Below are positions 1 to 6,623 of a stretch of 11,622 bases of DNA, piece after piece. Numbering within the stretch: position 1 is the first letter of the stretch; every line of letters starts with the position of its first letter. The translations under genes and the position numbers were made by a program. The DNA comes from Lysobacteraceae bacterium. Its GTDB lineage: Bacteria; Pseudomonadota; Gammaproteobacteria; Xanthomonadales; Xanthomonadaceae. The notes under the pieces were generated by a model that worked only from the letters and a program-made list of their open reading frames with translations, did not search any database and was not told the origin of the DNA. Location of the stretch: positions 1 to 11,622 of the forward strand of contig DMID01000097.1 of NCBI GenBank assembly GCA_003449195.1, read 5' to 3'.

Positions 1-20
1 GGGCGGGGGGGGGGGGGGGG
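1..20. other. Near-homopolymeric G tract at the window edge
   Basis: The window opens with GGGC followed by sixteen consecutive G residues. Nothing else in the window has a homopolymer of this length. A G run at the extreme end of an assembled sequence is typical of a contig end extended by low-quality reads, because two-colour sequencing chemistries read missing signal as G. A genuine G tract cannot be excluded. No gene overlaps it. Confidence 0.6.
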
Positions 21-51
21 CTGGGCCGGCGAAGTCCGCCGGTGAAACGGC

Positions 52-86
52 AAACGCCCCGCCGGTCGCCGGCCGGCAGGGCGTTT
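52..86 (-). terminator. Terminator-like hairpin downstream of the universal stress gene
   Basis: AAACGCCC (52-59) is perfectly complementary to GGGCGTTT (79-86). Inside it, GCCGG (61-65) pairs with CCGGC (73-77). The result is a long GC-rich stem flanked by an A-run on one side and a T-run on the other, so it could work in both directions. It lies about 40 bases past the stop codon of the stress gene, the expected place for its intrinsic terminator. The T-run is only three bases long, so strength is uncertain. Confidence 0.6.
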
Positions 87-99
87 CGATGCCGATGCG

Positions 100-118
100 G
101 CCCGCCGCGACGGCGGGC
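100..118 (-). other. Short GC hairpin right after the stress gene stop
   Basis: GCCCGCCG (100-107) and CGGCGGGC (111-118) form a perfect 8-bp stem with a 3-base CGA loop, starting 7 bases after the stop codon at 126-128. It has no U-tract, so it is more likely an mRNA 3'-end stabilising hairpin, or an upstream part of the terminator at 52-86, than a terminator on its own. Confidence 0.4.
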
Positions 119-125
119 GGGGGCT

Positions 126-572
126 TCAGCGGATGACCAGCACCGGGATGGTGCCGCGGGTCAGCACTTCATTGGTCTGGCTGCCGATCAGCAGGCGGCC
201 GATGCCCCGGCGGCCATGCGAGGCCATCACGACCAGATCGCAGCCCTGCTTTTCGGCCGTCTCGATGATGCCGTCGGCGGCATAGCGGTCCAGCACGTGC
301 TGGGTGGTGCAGGCAACGCCGGCGGCCTTGGCGGCGGCGGCGGCAGGCTGCAGAACCTTCTGCGCATCGTCTTCGCGCAGCTTGCGGTACTCGGGCGAGG
401 ACTCGTAGCCGACGGTCCAGCCCATCGCGTCGTACATGCCCGCCGCCCACGGCTCGGACACGGTGACGATGGTGACTTCGGCGTCGAGCGTGGACGCCAG
501 TTCCAGGCCCTGCTTGAGGCCCTTGTTGGCAAGCTCGGAGCCGTCGATGGCGATCAGGATGTGGTGATACAT
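126..572 (-). CDS. Universal stress protein, UspA family (ATP-binding type)
   Basis: A 148-residue, single-domain Usp protein, the usual length for the family. It starts MYHHILIAIDGS, where Asp10 is the conserved aspartate after the first beta strand. Near the C-terminus, residues 118-131 read SHG, nine residues, then GS. This is the G-x9-G(S/T) part of the ATP-binding motif of the MJ0577 class, with alanine in place of its first glycine, as is common in bacteria. The protein ends in the typical hydrophobic beta strand (PVLVIR). It is predicted to be a cytoplasmic, probably dimeric, stress and starvation survival protein; its exact task is unknown. The start is supported by AGAGG nine bases upstream. 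The gene is last on its strand in this window, 151 bp after uvrD, and has its own probable FNR/Anr-like site at 636-649, so it is likely transcribed separately. Confidence 0.93.
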   Translation of the reverse strand: MYHHILIAIDGSELANKGLKQGLELASTLDAEVTIVTVSEPWAAGMYDAMGWTVGYESSPEYRKLREDDAQKVLQPAAAAAKAAGVACTTQHVLDRYAADGIIETAEKQGCDLVVMASHGRRGIGRLLIGSQTNEVLTRGTIPVLVIR

Positions 573-635
573 GGCATGCTGCCTCTAGGCCGGATGACGG
601 GACACGCATTGGACACCGCGGCGCCGATGCCCGCC

Positions 636-649
636 TTGATCACGGTCAA
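636..649 (-). promoter_or_regulatory. FNR/Anr-like box upstream of the universal stress gene
   Basis: On the minus strand the sequence is TTGAC-CGTG-ATCAA, matching nine of the ten defined positions of the FNR/Anr consensus TTGAT-N4-ATCAA. The centre is about 70 bases upstream of the ATG at 572. If the box sits at -41.5 (class II activation), the start site falls near 601 and the -10 hexamer would be TCCAAT (613-608), which matches TATAAT at four positions and stands out in GC-rich surroundings. Usp genes are known members of Anr/FNR regulons in other proteobacteria. The site is a prediction from sequence only. Confidence 0.5.
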
Positions 650-723
650 TCGCCTCGCCCCGGACGCGCAACGCTTTCGCCCCGATTATGCGGCAGCCCG
701 ATGCGGGCGGAAACACGCCCCGT

Positions 724-2919
724 TCACGCCGGCTCGAGGTTGGCGTAGGCCATCACCAGCCATTTGCTGCCGACCTCGTCGAAATTGACCTGCACGCGCG
801 CATGCGCGCCGCTGCCTTCGTAGTCGGTGACCACGCCGCGGCCGAACTTGGCATGCAACACGTTCTGGCCGAGCTTGAGGCCCGGCGCCTCGGCCGCGAT
901 GCGCGCGTGGCCCTGCGCGCTGCTGGCCATCGGCCGCGACACCTGCACGCGCGGGCGCACCTCGTTGAGCAGTTGCGGCGGGATCTCGCGCAGGAAGCGC
1001 GACGGGATGCCGTACATGTCCATGCCGTGCAGCCGGCGCGATTCGGCATAGCTGAGCACCAGCTTCTGCCGCGCGCGGGTGATGCCGACATAGGCCAGCC
1101 GGCGCTCTTCCTCCAGCCTCTCGCTCTCCTCCAGCGAGCGCGCGCTGGGGAACAGCCCTTCCTCCATGCCGCCGAGGAACACCACCGGGAATTCCAGCCC
1201 CTTGGCCGCATGCAGGGTCATCAGCTGCACGCCATCCTCGTCGGCCTGCGCCTGCCCTTCGCCGGCCTCCAGCGCGGCATAGGCGAGGAAGGCGACCAGC
1301 TCGCTCATGCCCTCGCGCTCCTCGGCATCGAGCAAGGTGTCGCCACCGCGGGCGAAACGCGAAGCCACCGACACCAGCTCGTCGAGGTTGTCCACGCGCG
1401 AATCGGCATCCGGCCCGGCCTTGCTTTCCTTGGCCCAGTACTCGCGCAGGCCCGAACGCGCCAGCACGTGGTCGATGCGCTCGGCCAGCGGCATCTGGCC
1501 GGTTTCGCTGGCCAGCGTGTCGAGCAAGGCGGCAAAGCCGGCCAGCGCACTGCGCGCGCGCCCGGCCAGTGCCCCCTCGTCGATCGCGGCCAGCATGGCC
1601 TTCCACAAAGGTTGCGCGCGCCCGCGCGCGATGCGCCGCACTTCGTCGAGCGTGCGCTCGCCGATGCCGCGCGTCGGGGTGTTCACGGCCCGCTCGAAGG
1701 CCGCATCGTCGTCGCGGTTGGCCATCAACCGCAGATAGGCCAGCGCGTCCTTGATTTCGGCGCGCTCGAAAAAGCGCATGCCGCCGTACACGCGATACGG
1801 CACCTGTTCGGCCAGCAATGCTTCTTCGTAGGCGCGCGACTGGGCGTTGCTGCGGTAGAGGATCGCGCAATCGGCATAGCTGCCGCCGTCGCGCACCCAC
1901 TGGCGGATGCGCTCGACCACGAAGCGCGCCTCGTCCACTTCGTTGTAGGCGGCGTACAGGTCGATCGGCTCGCCGTCGCCGCTGTCGGTCCACAACTGTT
2001 TGCCGATGCGGTCCGGGTTGTGCGCGATCACGCCGTTGGCGGCGTTGAGGATGTTGGCGCTGGAACGGTAGTTCTGCTCCAGCCGCACCACCTGCGCGGA
2101 CGGGAAATCCTTGAGGAAGCGCTGCACGTTTTCGACCTTGGCGCCGCGCCAGCCGTAGATGGCCTGGTCGTCGTCGCCGACCACGAACACGTGCCCGGTA
2201 TCGCCGGCCAGCACGCGCACGAAGGCGTACTGGATGGCGTTGGTGTCCTGGAACTCGTCCACCAGGATCTCGCCGAAACGCTGCCGGTAGTGCGCCAGCA
2301 GGGCCGGATGGTCGCGCAGCAGCTCGTGCGCGCGCAGCAGGATCTCGGCGAAGTCCACCAGCCCGGCGCGGTCGCAGCGTTCCTGATAGGCGGCGTAGGC
2401 GCGGCGCATGGTCTCGGTCCAGTCGTCGCGCGCCTCGGGCTGGATGTGTTGCGGGCGCCGGCCTTCGTCCTTCTGCGCGTTGATCCACCATGCGATCTGC
2501 TTGGGCGGGAAGCGGCTGTCGTCCAGTTCCAGCGCCTGCACCACGCGCTTGACCAACCGCAGCTGGTCGTCCGAATCCAGCACCTGGAAGGTTTCCGGCA
2601 GGCCGGCGTCGTGCCAGTGCAGGCGCAGCAGGCGATGGGCCAGGCCGTGGAAGGTGCCGATCCACAACCCGCGGCTGCCGTTGCGCAACTGCGCGTCCAC
2701 GCGCTGGCGCATCTCGCCGGCGGCCTTGTTGGTGAAGGTGACGGCGAAGATGCCGTGCACCGGCACGCCGTGCACTTCGTTGAGCCAGGCGATGCGGTGG
2801 GTGAGCACGCGGGTCTTGCCGGAGCCGGCGCCGGCCAGCACCAGCATGTGCCCGGGAGGCGCGGACACGGCCTCGCGCTGGGCTGCGTTCAGCCCGTCTA
2901 GCAGGTGGGAAACATCCAT
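724..2919 (-). CDS. uvrD: DNA helicase II, UvrD
   Basis: A 731-residue superfamily 1A 3'-5' DNA helicase that unwinds DNA in nucleotide excision repair and methyl-directed mismatch repair. All motifs are visible: Walker A AGAGSGKT (about 29-36), motif Ia TFTNKAAGEM (61-70), motif II DEFQDT (221-226), motif III GDDDQAIYGWRG (248-259), motif IV around YRSS (284-287), motif V TLHAAKGLEFPVVFL (568-582) and motif VI RRLAYVGITRARQKL (606-620). The tail (about 682-729) matches the Tudor-like RNA-polymerase-binding domain of UvrD/PcrA, so the protein is full length. The start MDVSHLLDGLN matches E. coli UvrD closely, which fixes the ATG although no good Shine-Dalgarno sequence precedes it. It follows the PRC-barrel gene by 24 bp on the same strand. 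The tail and start favour UvrD over Rep. Confidence 0.96.
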   Translation of the reverse strand: MDVSHLLDGLNAAQREAVSAPPGHMLVLAGAGSGKTRVLTHRIAWLNEVHGVPVHGIFAVTFTNKAAGEMRQRVDAQLRNGSRGLWIGTFHGLAHRLLRLHWHDAGLPETFQVLDSDDQLRLVKRVVQALELDDSRFPPKQIAWWINAQKDEGRRPQHIQPEARDDWTETMRRAYAAYQERCDRAGLVDFAEILLRAHELLRDHPALLAHYRQRFGEILVDEFQDTNAIQYAFVRVLAGDTGHVFVVGDDDQAIYGWRGAKVENVQRFLKDFPSAQVVRLEQNYRSSANILNAANGVIAHNPDRIGKQLWTDSGDGEPIDLYAAYNEVDEARFVVERIRQWVRDGGSYADCAILYRSNAQSRAYEEALLAEQVPYRVYGGMRFFERAEIKDALAYLRLMANRDDDAAFERAVNTPTRGIGERTLDEVRRIARGRAQPLWKAMLAAIDEGALAGRARSALAGFAALLDTLASETGQMPLAERIDHVLARSGLREYWAKESKAGPDADSRVDNLDELVSVASRFARGGDTLLDAEEREGMSELVAFLAYAALEAGEGQAQADEDGVQLMTLHAAKGLEFPVVFLGGMEEGLFPSARSLEESERLEEERRLAYVGITRARQKLVLSYAESRRLHGMDMYGIPSRFLREIPPQLLNEVRPRVQVSRPMASSAQGHARIAAEAPGLKLGQNVLHAKFGRGVVTDYEGSGAHARVQVNFDEVGSKWLVMAYANLEPA

Positions 2920-2943
2920 GCGCTCATTTTACCGCGCGCACCC

Positions 2944-3357
2944 TCATTTCCCGCCGACGTACTTGAACTCCGGCAGCGACTTGATGAGCGCGCGCGTCGC
3001 GCCCGGCAGGTGCAGGGCGTGCTTGCCCTCGTCCAGCCTGAAAAGCGACACGGGGATGGCGACTTCGTGCCGGCCGACGCCGATGAAGCCGCCCACGCCG
3101 ACGATCGCGGTGGACACCGAACTGTCCGGGGCAACGATGATGTCGTCGATCTTTCCGACCAGTTCATCGGCATCGTTGTACACGCTGGCGCCGAGAATCT
3201 GCTTCTTCGCACTCCAGCCCATGGCCACCACCTGCACGTCGACCACGGCGGCATTGAACGTGGTCGAGCCGGCCACCTGGGCTTGGCCGGCACCCGGCGC
3301 GCCGAAGCCGGCAAGCATCAATGCCGCCAGGGTGAAACTGCGGTACGGGGCGTTCAT
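2944..3357 (-). CDS. Exported PRC-barrel domain protein
   Basis: A 137-residue protein with a Sec-type signal peptide: basic MNAPYR, a hydrophobic core over about 7-20, and a likely cut after Ala26 (GQA). The rest is mostly one PRC-barrel-like domain (about 52-125), recognisable from ILGASVYNDADELVGKIDD, which resembles the usual 'G..V.d..G..iG.i.D' opening of this fold, followed by short alternating hydrophobic strands. PRC-barrel proteins bind partners (photosynthetic reaction centre H subunit, RimM); many exported ones have no known function. The start at 3357 is chosen because AAGGA stands 8 bases upstream and the signal peptide begins there; the frame stays open further upstream but without sensible protein. 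The gene is 77 bp downstream of the UPF0114 gene and 24 bp upstream of uvrD. A direct link to repair is not implied. Confidence 0.82.
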   Translation of the reverse strand: MNAPYRSFTLAALMLAGFGAPGAGQAQVAGSTTFNAAVVDVQVVAMGWSAKKQILGASVYNDADELVGKIDDIIVAPDSSVSTAIVGVGGFIGVGRHEVAIPVSLFRLDEGKHALHLPGATRALIKSLPEFKYVGGK

Positions 3358-3434
3358 CGCGGCATTCCTTTGGATGGCAGTGCGCGAAGCATACGTCCCG
3401 ACGCAGGCCGTCACCATGGCGAAGGCGGAGCGGC

Positions 3435-4061
3435 TCAATGCTCGGCCAGCCGGTCCTCGCGTGCGGTGGGGTGCGCGCCGTTCATGATGCGGTCGGTCCA
3501 GGCAATGCCGATGGCCGAGAGGATGAACACCACGTGGATGATGGTCTGCCACAGCACGCCCTGCTGGGTGAGCGCGGTGCAACGCGCCTGGCCGATGTTG
3601 GCCGCGGCATTGGCCACCAGCTCGGGCGGGCAGAACGGCAGGCCGCCCAGCGTGCCGGCGGCGATGAAGGTCTTGAGCAGGTGGATCGAGGAGATGCCGA
3701 TGATGGCCATCGCCAGCTTCACCTTCAGCACGCTGGCGTTGACGTGGCTCAGCCACTCGGGCTGGTCCGGATGGTCGTCCAGGTTGAGCCGCGAGACGAA
3801 GGTCTCGTAGCCGCCGACGATCACCATGACCAGCAGGTTGGAGATCATCACCACGTCGATCAGGCCCAGCACGATCAGCATGATCTGCTGCTCGCCCATG
3901 CCGGGCGCATCGTGGATCAGGTGCCACAGTTCCTTGCCGAACAGGAACACGTACACGCCCTGCGCGACGATCAGGCCCAGATACAGCGGCAGCTGCAACC
4001 AGCGCGAAGCGAAGATCAGCGAGGACAGGGGCGCAAGGCGGCGCGGCTCGGGTGCGGACAT
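3435..4061 (-). CDS. UPF0114 / YqhA-like integral membrane protein
   Basis: A 208-residue inner-membrane protein of the UPF0114 (TIGR00645, YqhA) family, which has no established function. Four membrane helices are evident at about 22-42, 60-83, 112-132 and 168-188. Family-like segments include SLIFASRWLQLPLYLGL (about 14-30), the glycine-rich end of helix 2 (IVGGYETFVSRL), and VKLAMAIIGISSIHLLKTFI (about 114-133). It is longer than the E. coli relative of about 164 residues. The extra length lies mainly between helices 3 and 4 (about 137-167), where two cysteines (144 and 161) occur, and in a short polar C-terminus. The start at 4061 has no clear Shine-Dalgarno sequence. The gene diverges from the glutathione transferase gene across a 105-bp gap and is first in a same-strand series with the PRC-barrel gene and uvrD. 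Shared transcription is possible but not shown. Confidence 0.85.
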   Translation of the reverse strand: MSAPEPRRLAPLSSLIFASRWLQLPLYLGLIVAQGVYVFLFGKELWHLIHDAPGMGEQQIMLIVLGLIDVVMISNLLVMVIVGGYETFVSRLNLDDHPDQPEWLSHVNASVLKVKLAMAIIGISSIHLLKTFIAAGTLGGLPFCPPELVANAAANIGQARCTALTQQGVLWQTIIHVVFILSAIGIAWTDRIMNGAHPTAREDRLAEH

Positions 4062-4166
4062 GCGGGCATCGAAGTCGTGGCGTCGGAAGCGGCAGGCTAC
4101 CGGCGCGACTTCCGCCTGCCAAGCGCCGACTGCAGACTGCGTTCATCTTCGACACGGAGCCGCGCC

Positions 4167-4880
4167 ATGCTCGACCTGTACTACTGGCCCACGCCTAACG
4201 GCCACAAGATCACCCTGCTGCTGGAAGAACTGGCCGACGCCGGCCGGCCGCAGGCCTATGCGATCAAGCCGGTGAACATCGGCGCGGGCGACCAGTTCAA
4301 GCCCGATTTCCTCGCCATCTCGCCCAACAACAAGATGCCGGCGCTGGTGGACCATGCGCCGGCCGACGGCGGTGCGCCGCTGAGCGTGTTCGAATCCGGT
4401 GCGATCCTGCTGTATCTGGCCGACAAGACCGGCCGCTTCATCCCGCAGGACCTGCGCGGGCGCACCGCCGCACTGGAATGGCTGTTCTGGCAGATGGGCG
4501 GGCTTGGCCCGATGACCGGCCAGATGGGCCACTTCCACGTCTACGCGCCGGAAAAGATCCCGTATGCGATGGCGCGCTACCGCAACGAGGTGCACCGCCT
4601 GCATGGCGTGCTCGACACCCGCCTGGCCCACAGCGCGTTTCTTGCCGGCGCCGACTACGGCATCGCCGACATGGCCAGCTACCCGTGGATCGAGGTCTAC
4701 GCCAACACCACGCCCGATTACGCCGCATTCCCGCATCTCAAGCGCTGGCACGACACCATCGCCGCGCGCCCGGCCACGGCCCGCGCCTACGCATGGAAAG
4801 ACAAGATCAACCCGAACGCCGGCAAACCGCTGAGCAAGGAGGAACGCCGGCTGCTGTTCGGTCAGGACCGGCCGGAGTGA
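4167..4880 (+). CDS. yfcG: Nu-class glutathione transferase / disulfide-bond oxidoreductase (YfcG-like)
   Basis: A 237-residue cytoplasmic GST-fold protein. The N-terminal thioredoxin-like domain (1 to about 88) begins MLDLYYWPTPNGHKITLLLE. Its Thr9-Pro-Asn11 matches the TPN site of E. coli YfcG, where Thr and Asn, rather than the Tyr/Ser/Cys of other classes, contact glutathione. ISPNNKMPALVDH (51-63) carries the cis-Pro, and ESGAILLYLA (76-85) the gamma-glutamyl-binding Glu-Ser. The helical domain follows (about 95-205), ending in a tail with LFGQ, which I recall from this class. YfcG-type enzymes reduce disulfides with glutathione and have weak transferase activity. The start at 4167 has GGAG 7 bases upstream; the longer open frame upstream is not convincing protein. 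It is convergent with azoR and divergent from the YqhA-like gene. The neighbourhood suggests thiol and electrophile defence. Confidence 0.9.
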   Translation: MLDLYYWPTPNGHKITLLLEELADAGRPQAYAIKPVNIGAGDQFKPDFLAISPNNKMPALVDHAPADGGAPLSVFESGAILLYLADKTGRFIPQDLRGRTAALEWLFWQMGGLGPMTGQMGHFHVYAPEKIPYAMARYRNEVHRLHGVLDTRLAHSAFLAGADYGIADMASYPWIEVYANTTPDYAAFPHLKRWHDTIAARPATARAYAWKDKINPNAGKPLSKEERRLLFGQDRPE

Positions 4881-4896
4881 GGCGGAGCGCGAACCA

Positions 4897-4922
4897 GCGG
4901 AGGGGCCGGCCGCCGCCTCCGC
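4897..4922. terminator. Possible shared hairpin between convergent genes
   Basis: GCGGAGG (4897-4903) and CCTCCGC (4916-4922) form a perfect 7-bp stem with a 12-base loop, in the 63-bp gap between the stops of the convergent glutathione transferase and azoreductase genes. The position suits a bidirectional terminator, but no T-run follows on either strand, so this is weak. Confidence 0.3.
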
Positions 4923-4943
4923 CACTCCGGTGCGAAGCGGCTC

Positions 4944-5591
4944 TCACGGAGCCAGCGCGGCAACCACAGCCATTGCTTCGGGCACCGCCTGGGCAGTGAG
5001 CGCGGGGATATTCATCCCTTCGGCACGCACGGTTCGCACATCGGCAATGCCGATGAAAGACAGGATCCGGCGCAAATAGGGTTCGACGAAATCCCAGGAG
5101 TGCCACGGACCTTCGGAGAACACGCCTCCCGACGCCAAGACCAGGATGGCGCGCTTGCCCGTCGCCAACCCGACCACGCCATCCTCCGCATAGCGGAACG
5201 TCCGGCCGGGCCGGACCACCAGGTCGATCCACGCCTTGAGCGAAGAGGGAATGCCGAAATTCCACATCGGCGTGGCAATCACAAGCAGATCGGTCCGCAG
5301 GAGCTCGTCGGTCAGCCTGTCCGACTGGCCGGCCAGGGCATGCAGGCCGTCGGCCTCGGAAGCATCCCGGGTCGAAATGGCCTGCAGCGTGGCCGCATCC
5401 AGATGCGGCAATGGCATGGCCGCAAGATCCCGACGCTGCAATGTGGCCGATGGATAAAGTTCGGCGGCCCTGGTCGCAAGGGCATCGGCAACCGCCCGGC
5501 TTGCCGATGCCTTGCCCCGCGGGCTCGTTTCGACCATCAGGATGTGCTTCACCGGGGATTCTCCGGAGCGGATTGCCGCCGTGGTGGCCAT
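4944..5591 (-). CDS. azoR: FMN-dependent NADH-azoreductase (AzoR)
   Basis: A flavodoxin-fold quinone/azo reductase of the AzoR family, which uses NADH and FMN to reduce quinones by two electrons and azo dyes in vitro. Visible signatures are HILMVETSPRG (about 16-26) with downstream SxS (29-31) at the FMN-phosphate loop, PMWNFGIPSSLKAWID (108-123), matching the family's P-M-Y-N-F/IP flavin-binding segment, TFRY (131-134), and SGG (154-156). Two starts are credible. The ATG at 5591 directly abuts the stop of the upstream gene and has GGAGG 8 bases before it, giving 215 residues. A GTG at 5552 has GGAG 8 bases before it and gives 202 residues, almost exactly the length of E. coli AzoR (201). The 13 extra residues look non-conserved. 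The gene is the second of a tightly coupled pair with the SnoaL-like gene, behind a divergent HxlR regulator. Confidence 0.92.
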   Translation of the reverse strand: MATTAAIRSGESPVKHILMVETSPRGKASASRAVADALATRAAELYPSATLQRRDLAAMPLPHLDAATLQAISTRDASEADGLHALAGQSDRLTDELLRTDLLVIATPMWNFGIPSSLKAWIDLVVRPGRTFRYAEDGVVGLATGKRAILVLASGGVFSEGPWHSWDFVEPYLRRILSFIGIADVRTVRAEGMNIPALTAQAVPEAMAVVAALAP

Positions 5592-6029
5592 TCAACCGCC
5601 CTCCGAGGTCAGTGCCGTCCAGGCGGCAAGGGAATCCATGTAATCCCTCCAGCGCGCAATTTTCCGGTCCTCGAGTCCGATGACGGAGCAGAAACGGTTG
5701 TCGTACTGCATGCCGCTGGCCCGGATGGTGCCATGCACCTCGTATTCGACGATGACCACATGGCCACCATCCGCGTGATGGACGATGGCCCGATCGGCCG
5801 ACTTCAGCGAAATGCCCTCGACATAGCCCGCAAACGCGTCCATCAGGCCGGCCCGGCCGGTGATGACCCGGGGCCAGCCGGGAATGTCGTAAAGCACCTC
5901 ATAAACGACATCATCGGCAACGACGTCGAAAAAGTGCCTGCCATCGACAAGCGTCCCGAGTGCCGAACGGATCAGGTCGAAATAGGGCGCGGCGGGTTGG
6001 TAGACAGCGTAGTTGTTGGTTCTTGGCAT
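5592..6029 (-). CDS. SnoaL-like / NTF2-fold small protein
   Basis: A 145-residue single-domain protein of the nuclear-transport-factor-2/SnoaL-like superfamily. It has an N-terminal helix region (about 13-38), then DDVVYEVLYDIPGWPRVITGRAG (39-61, the typical strand and 'G..(A/G)' turn), then alternating strands ending in IGLEDRKIARWRDYMD (117-132), which resembles the end of SnoaL folds. This fold covers isomerases, cyclases, dehydratases and binding proteins, so the reaction cannot be named. Two histidines (84, 85) and several acidic residues could line a pocket. It begins with a GGAA 6 bases upstream and ends exactly where the azoR ATG starts, so the two are almost certainly co-translated. 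Its tight linkage to a quinone reductase and an HxlR regulator suggests a small aromatic or quinone-like substrate; that is inference. Confidence 0.85.
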   Translation of the reverse strand: MPRTNNYAVYQPAAPYFDLIRSALGTLVDGRHFFDVVADDVVYEVLYDIPGWPRVITGRAGLMDAFAGYVEGISLKSADRAIVHHADGGHVVIVEYEVHGTIRASGMQYDNRFCSVIGLEDRKIARWRDYMDSLAAWTALTSEGG

Positions 6030-6118
6030 GGGGGGTTCCGTATGCTTGGTGGCAGTGCCCGCAAAAGGGAACCCTGTATATCCCGGCCGTTTCCCGGCGA
6101 GAAGAAGGCACTTTTGGT

Positions 6119-6129
6119 TTAGCCACTAA
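6119..6129. promoter_or_regulatory. Candidate HxlR operator in the divergent gap
   Basis: TTAG-CCA-CTAA is a perfect 4-bp-arm inverted repeat with a 3-base centre, located 15 bases before the HxlR start in the 114-bp region shared with the divergent snoaL-azoR pair. Operators reported for some HxlR regulators are short AT-rich dyads of the ACTA...TAGT kind, which this resembles. The arms are short, so chance is a real alternative. Confidence 0.3.
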
Positions 6130-6143
6130 CATCGAGGTAAGCC

Positions 6144-6539
6144 ATGAAAGGCGCCAGACAGCCCACGCCCCTGGACCCGGCCGCCGTCTGCCGGAGCCGG
6201 GATCCATTGGCAGTACGGGAATTGCTGACCCGGATCGGCGACAAATGGACGATCTTCACCATCCTCTCGCTCGACCTGCTGGGAGGGCGCGCACGCTTCT
6301 CCGAACTCGAACGCGCCGTGCCCGGCATCTCGCAACGCATGTTGTCGGCAACGCTCAAAAGCCTTGAGCGCGATGGCCTGATCGTCCGCGAGGTATTCCC
6401 GGAGGTTCCTCCACGCGTCGAATACGAAATCACCGCGCTTGGCAGCAACCTGCTGGGCGCGCTGCAGACCCTGGTCGATTGGTCCAAGGAAAACTGGGAG
6501 GAAGTCAGGCAGGCACAGTCGGCATACGACGCAAGATAG
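6144..6539 (+). CDS. HxlR-family winged-helix transcriptional regulator
   Basis: A 131-residue DNA-binding protein of the HxlR family, which works as dimers. The winged helix-turn-helix spans about 31-100: IGDKWTIFTILSLDLLGGRARFSELERAV is the family opening (conserved G-x-KW and F-x-EL), followed by GISQRMLSATLKSLERDGL (recognition helix) and RVEYEITALG (wing). A helical dimerisation segment follows. The only cysteine is Cys16, in VCRSRDPL just before the first domain helix, the position of the redox-sensing cysteine of YodB/HypR-type members. GAGG stands 6 bases before the ATG. It diverges from snoaL-azoR across 114 bp, so it probably represses that pair and perhaps itself, with release when the cysteine reacts with quinones, aldehydes or disulfide stress. 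Family and wHTH are seen; sensing role and target are inferred. Confidence 0.9.
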   Translation: MKGARQPTPLDPAAVCRSRDPLAVRELLTRIGDKWTIFTILSLDLLGGRARFSELERAVPGISQRMLSATLKSLERDGLIVREVFPEVPPRVEYEITALGSNLLGALQTLVDWSKENWEEVRQAQSAYDAR

Positions 6540-6623
6540 CCGCCCGCAGGATGCAAGCCCGGCTGCCCGCAAGGGGACCTGCATCGCCCGCGCCGACAAG
6601 AGCGCAGGCGACGCTCGATGCAT

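Noticed and set aside
696..708. GCCCG-ATG-CGGGC hairpin just downstream of the uvrD stop
   Set aside because: A 5-bp stem without a T-run is too weak to call a terminator in GC-rich DNA.
688..2901. A 737-codon plus-strand open frame antisense to uvrD
   Set aside because: Same reason: it is a GC-driven shadow of uvrD, with biased composition and no domain.
3358..4155. Extension of the PRC-barrel protein upstream to 4155
   Set aside because: That frame is a shadow of the YqhA-like gene. The ATG at 3357 has a ribosome-binding site and opens a normal signal peptide.
4062..4166. Inverted pair GGCAGGC (4091-4097) and GCCTGCC (4114-4120) in the gap between the YqhA-like gene and the glutathione transferase
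   Set aside because: The arms are 7 bp of GC-rich sequence with a 16-base centre and no supporting promoter or repeat; chance is likely at this base composition.
6540..6623. Possible terminator between the convergent HxlR and peptidase genes (GATGCA...TGCATC arms)
   Set aside because: Only 6-bp arms more than 20 bases apart and no T-run, so I could not support a terminator.
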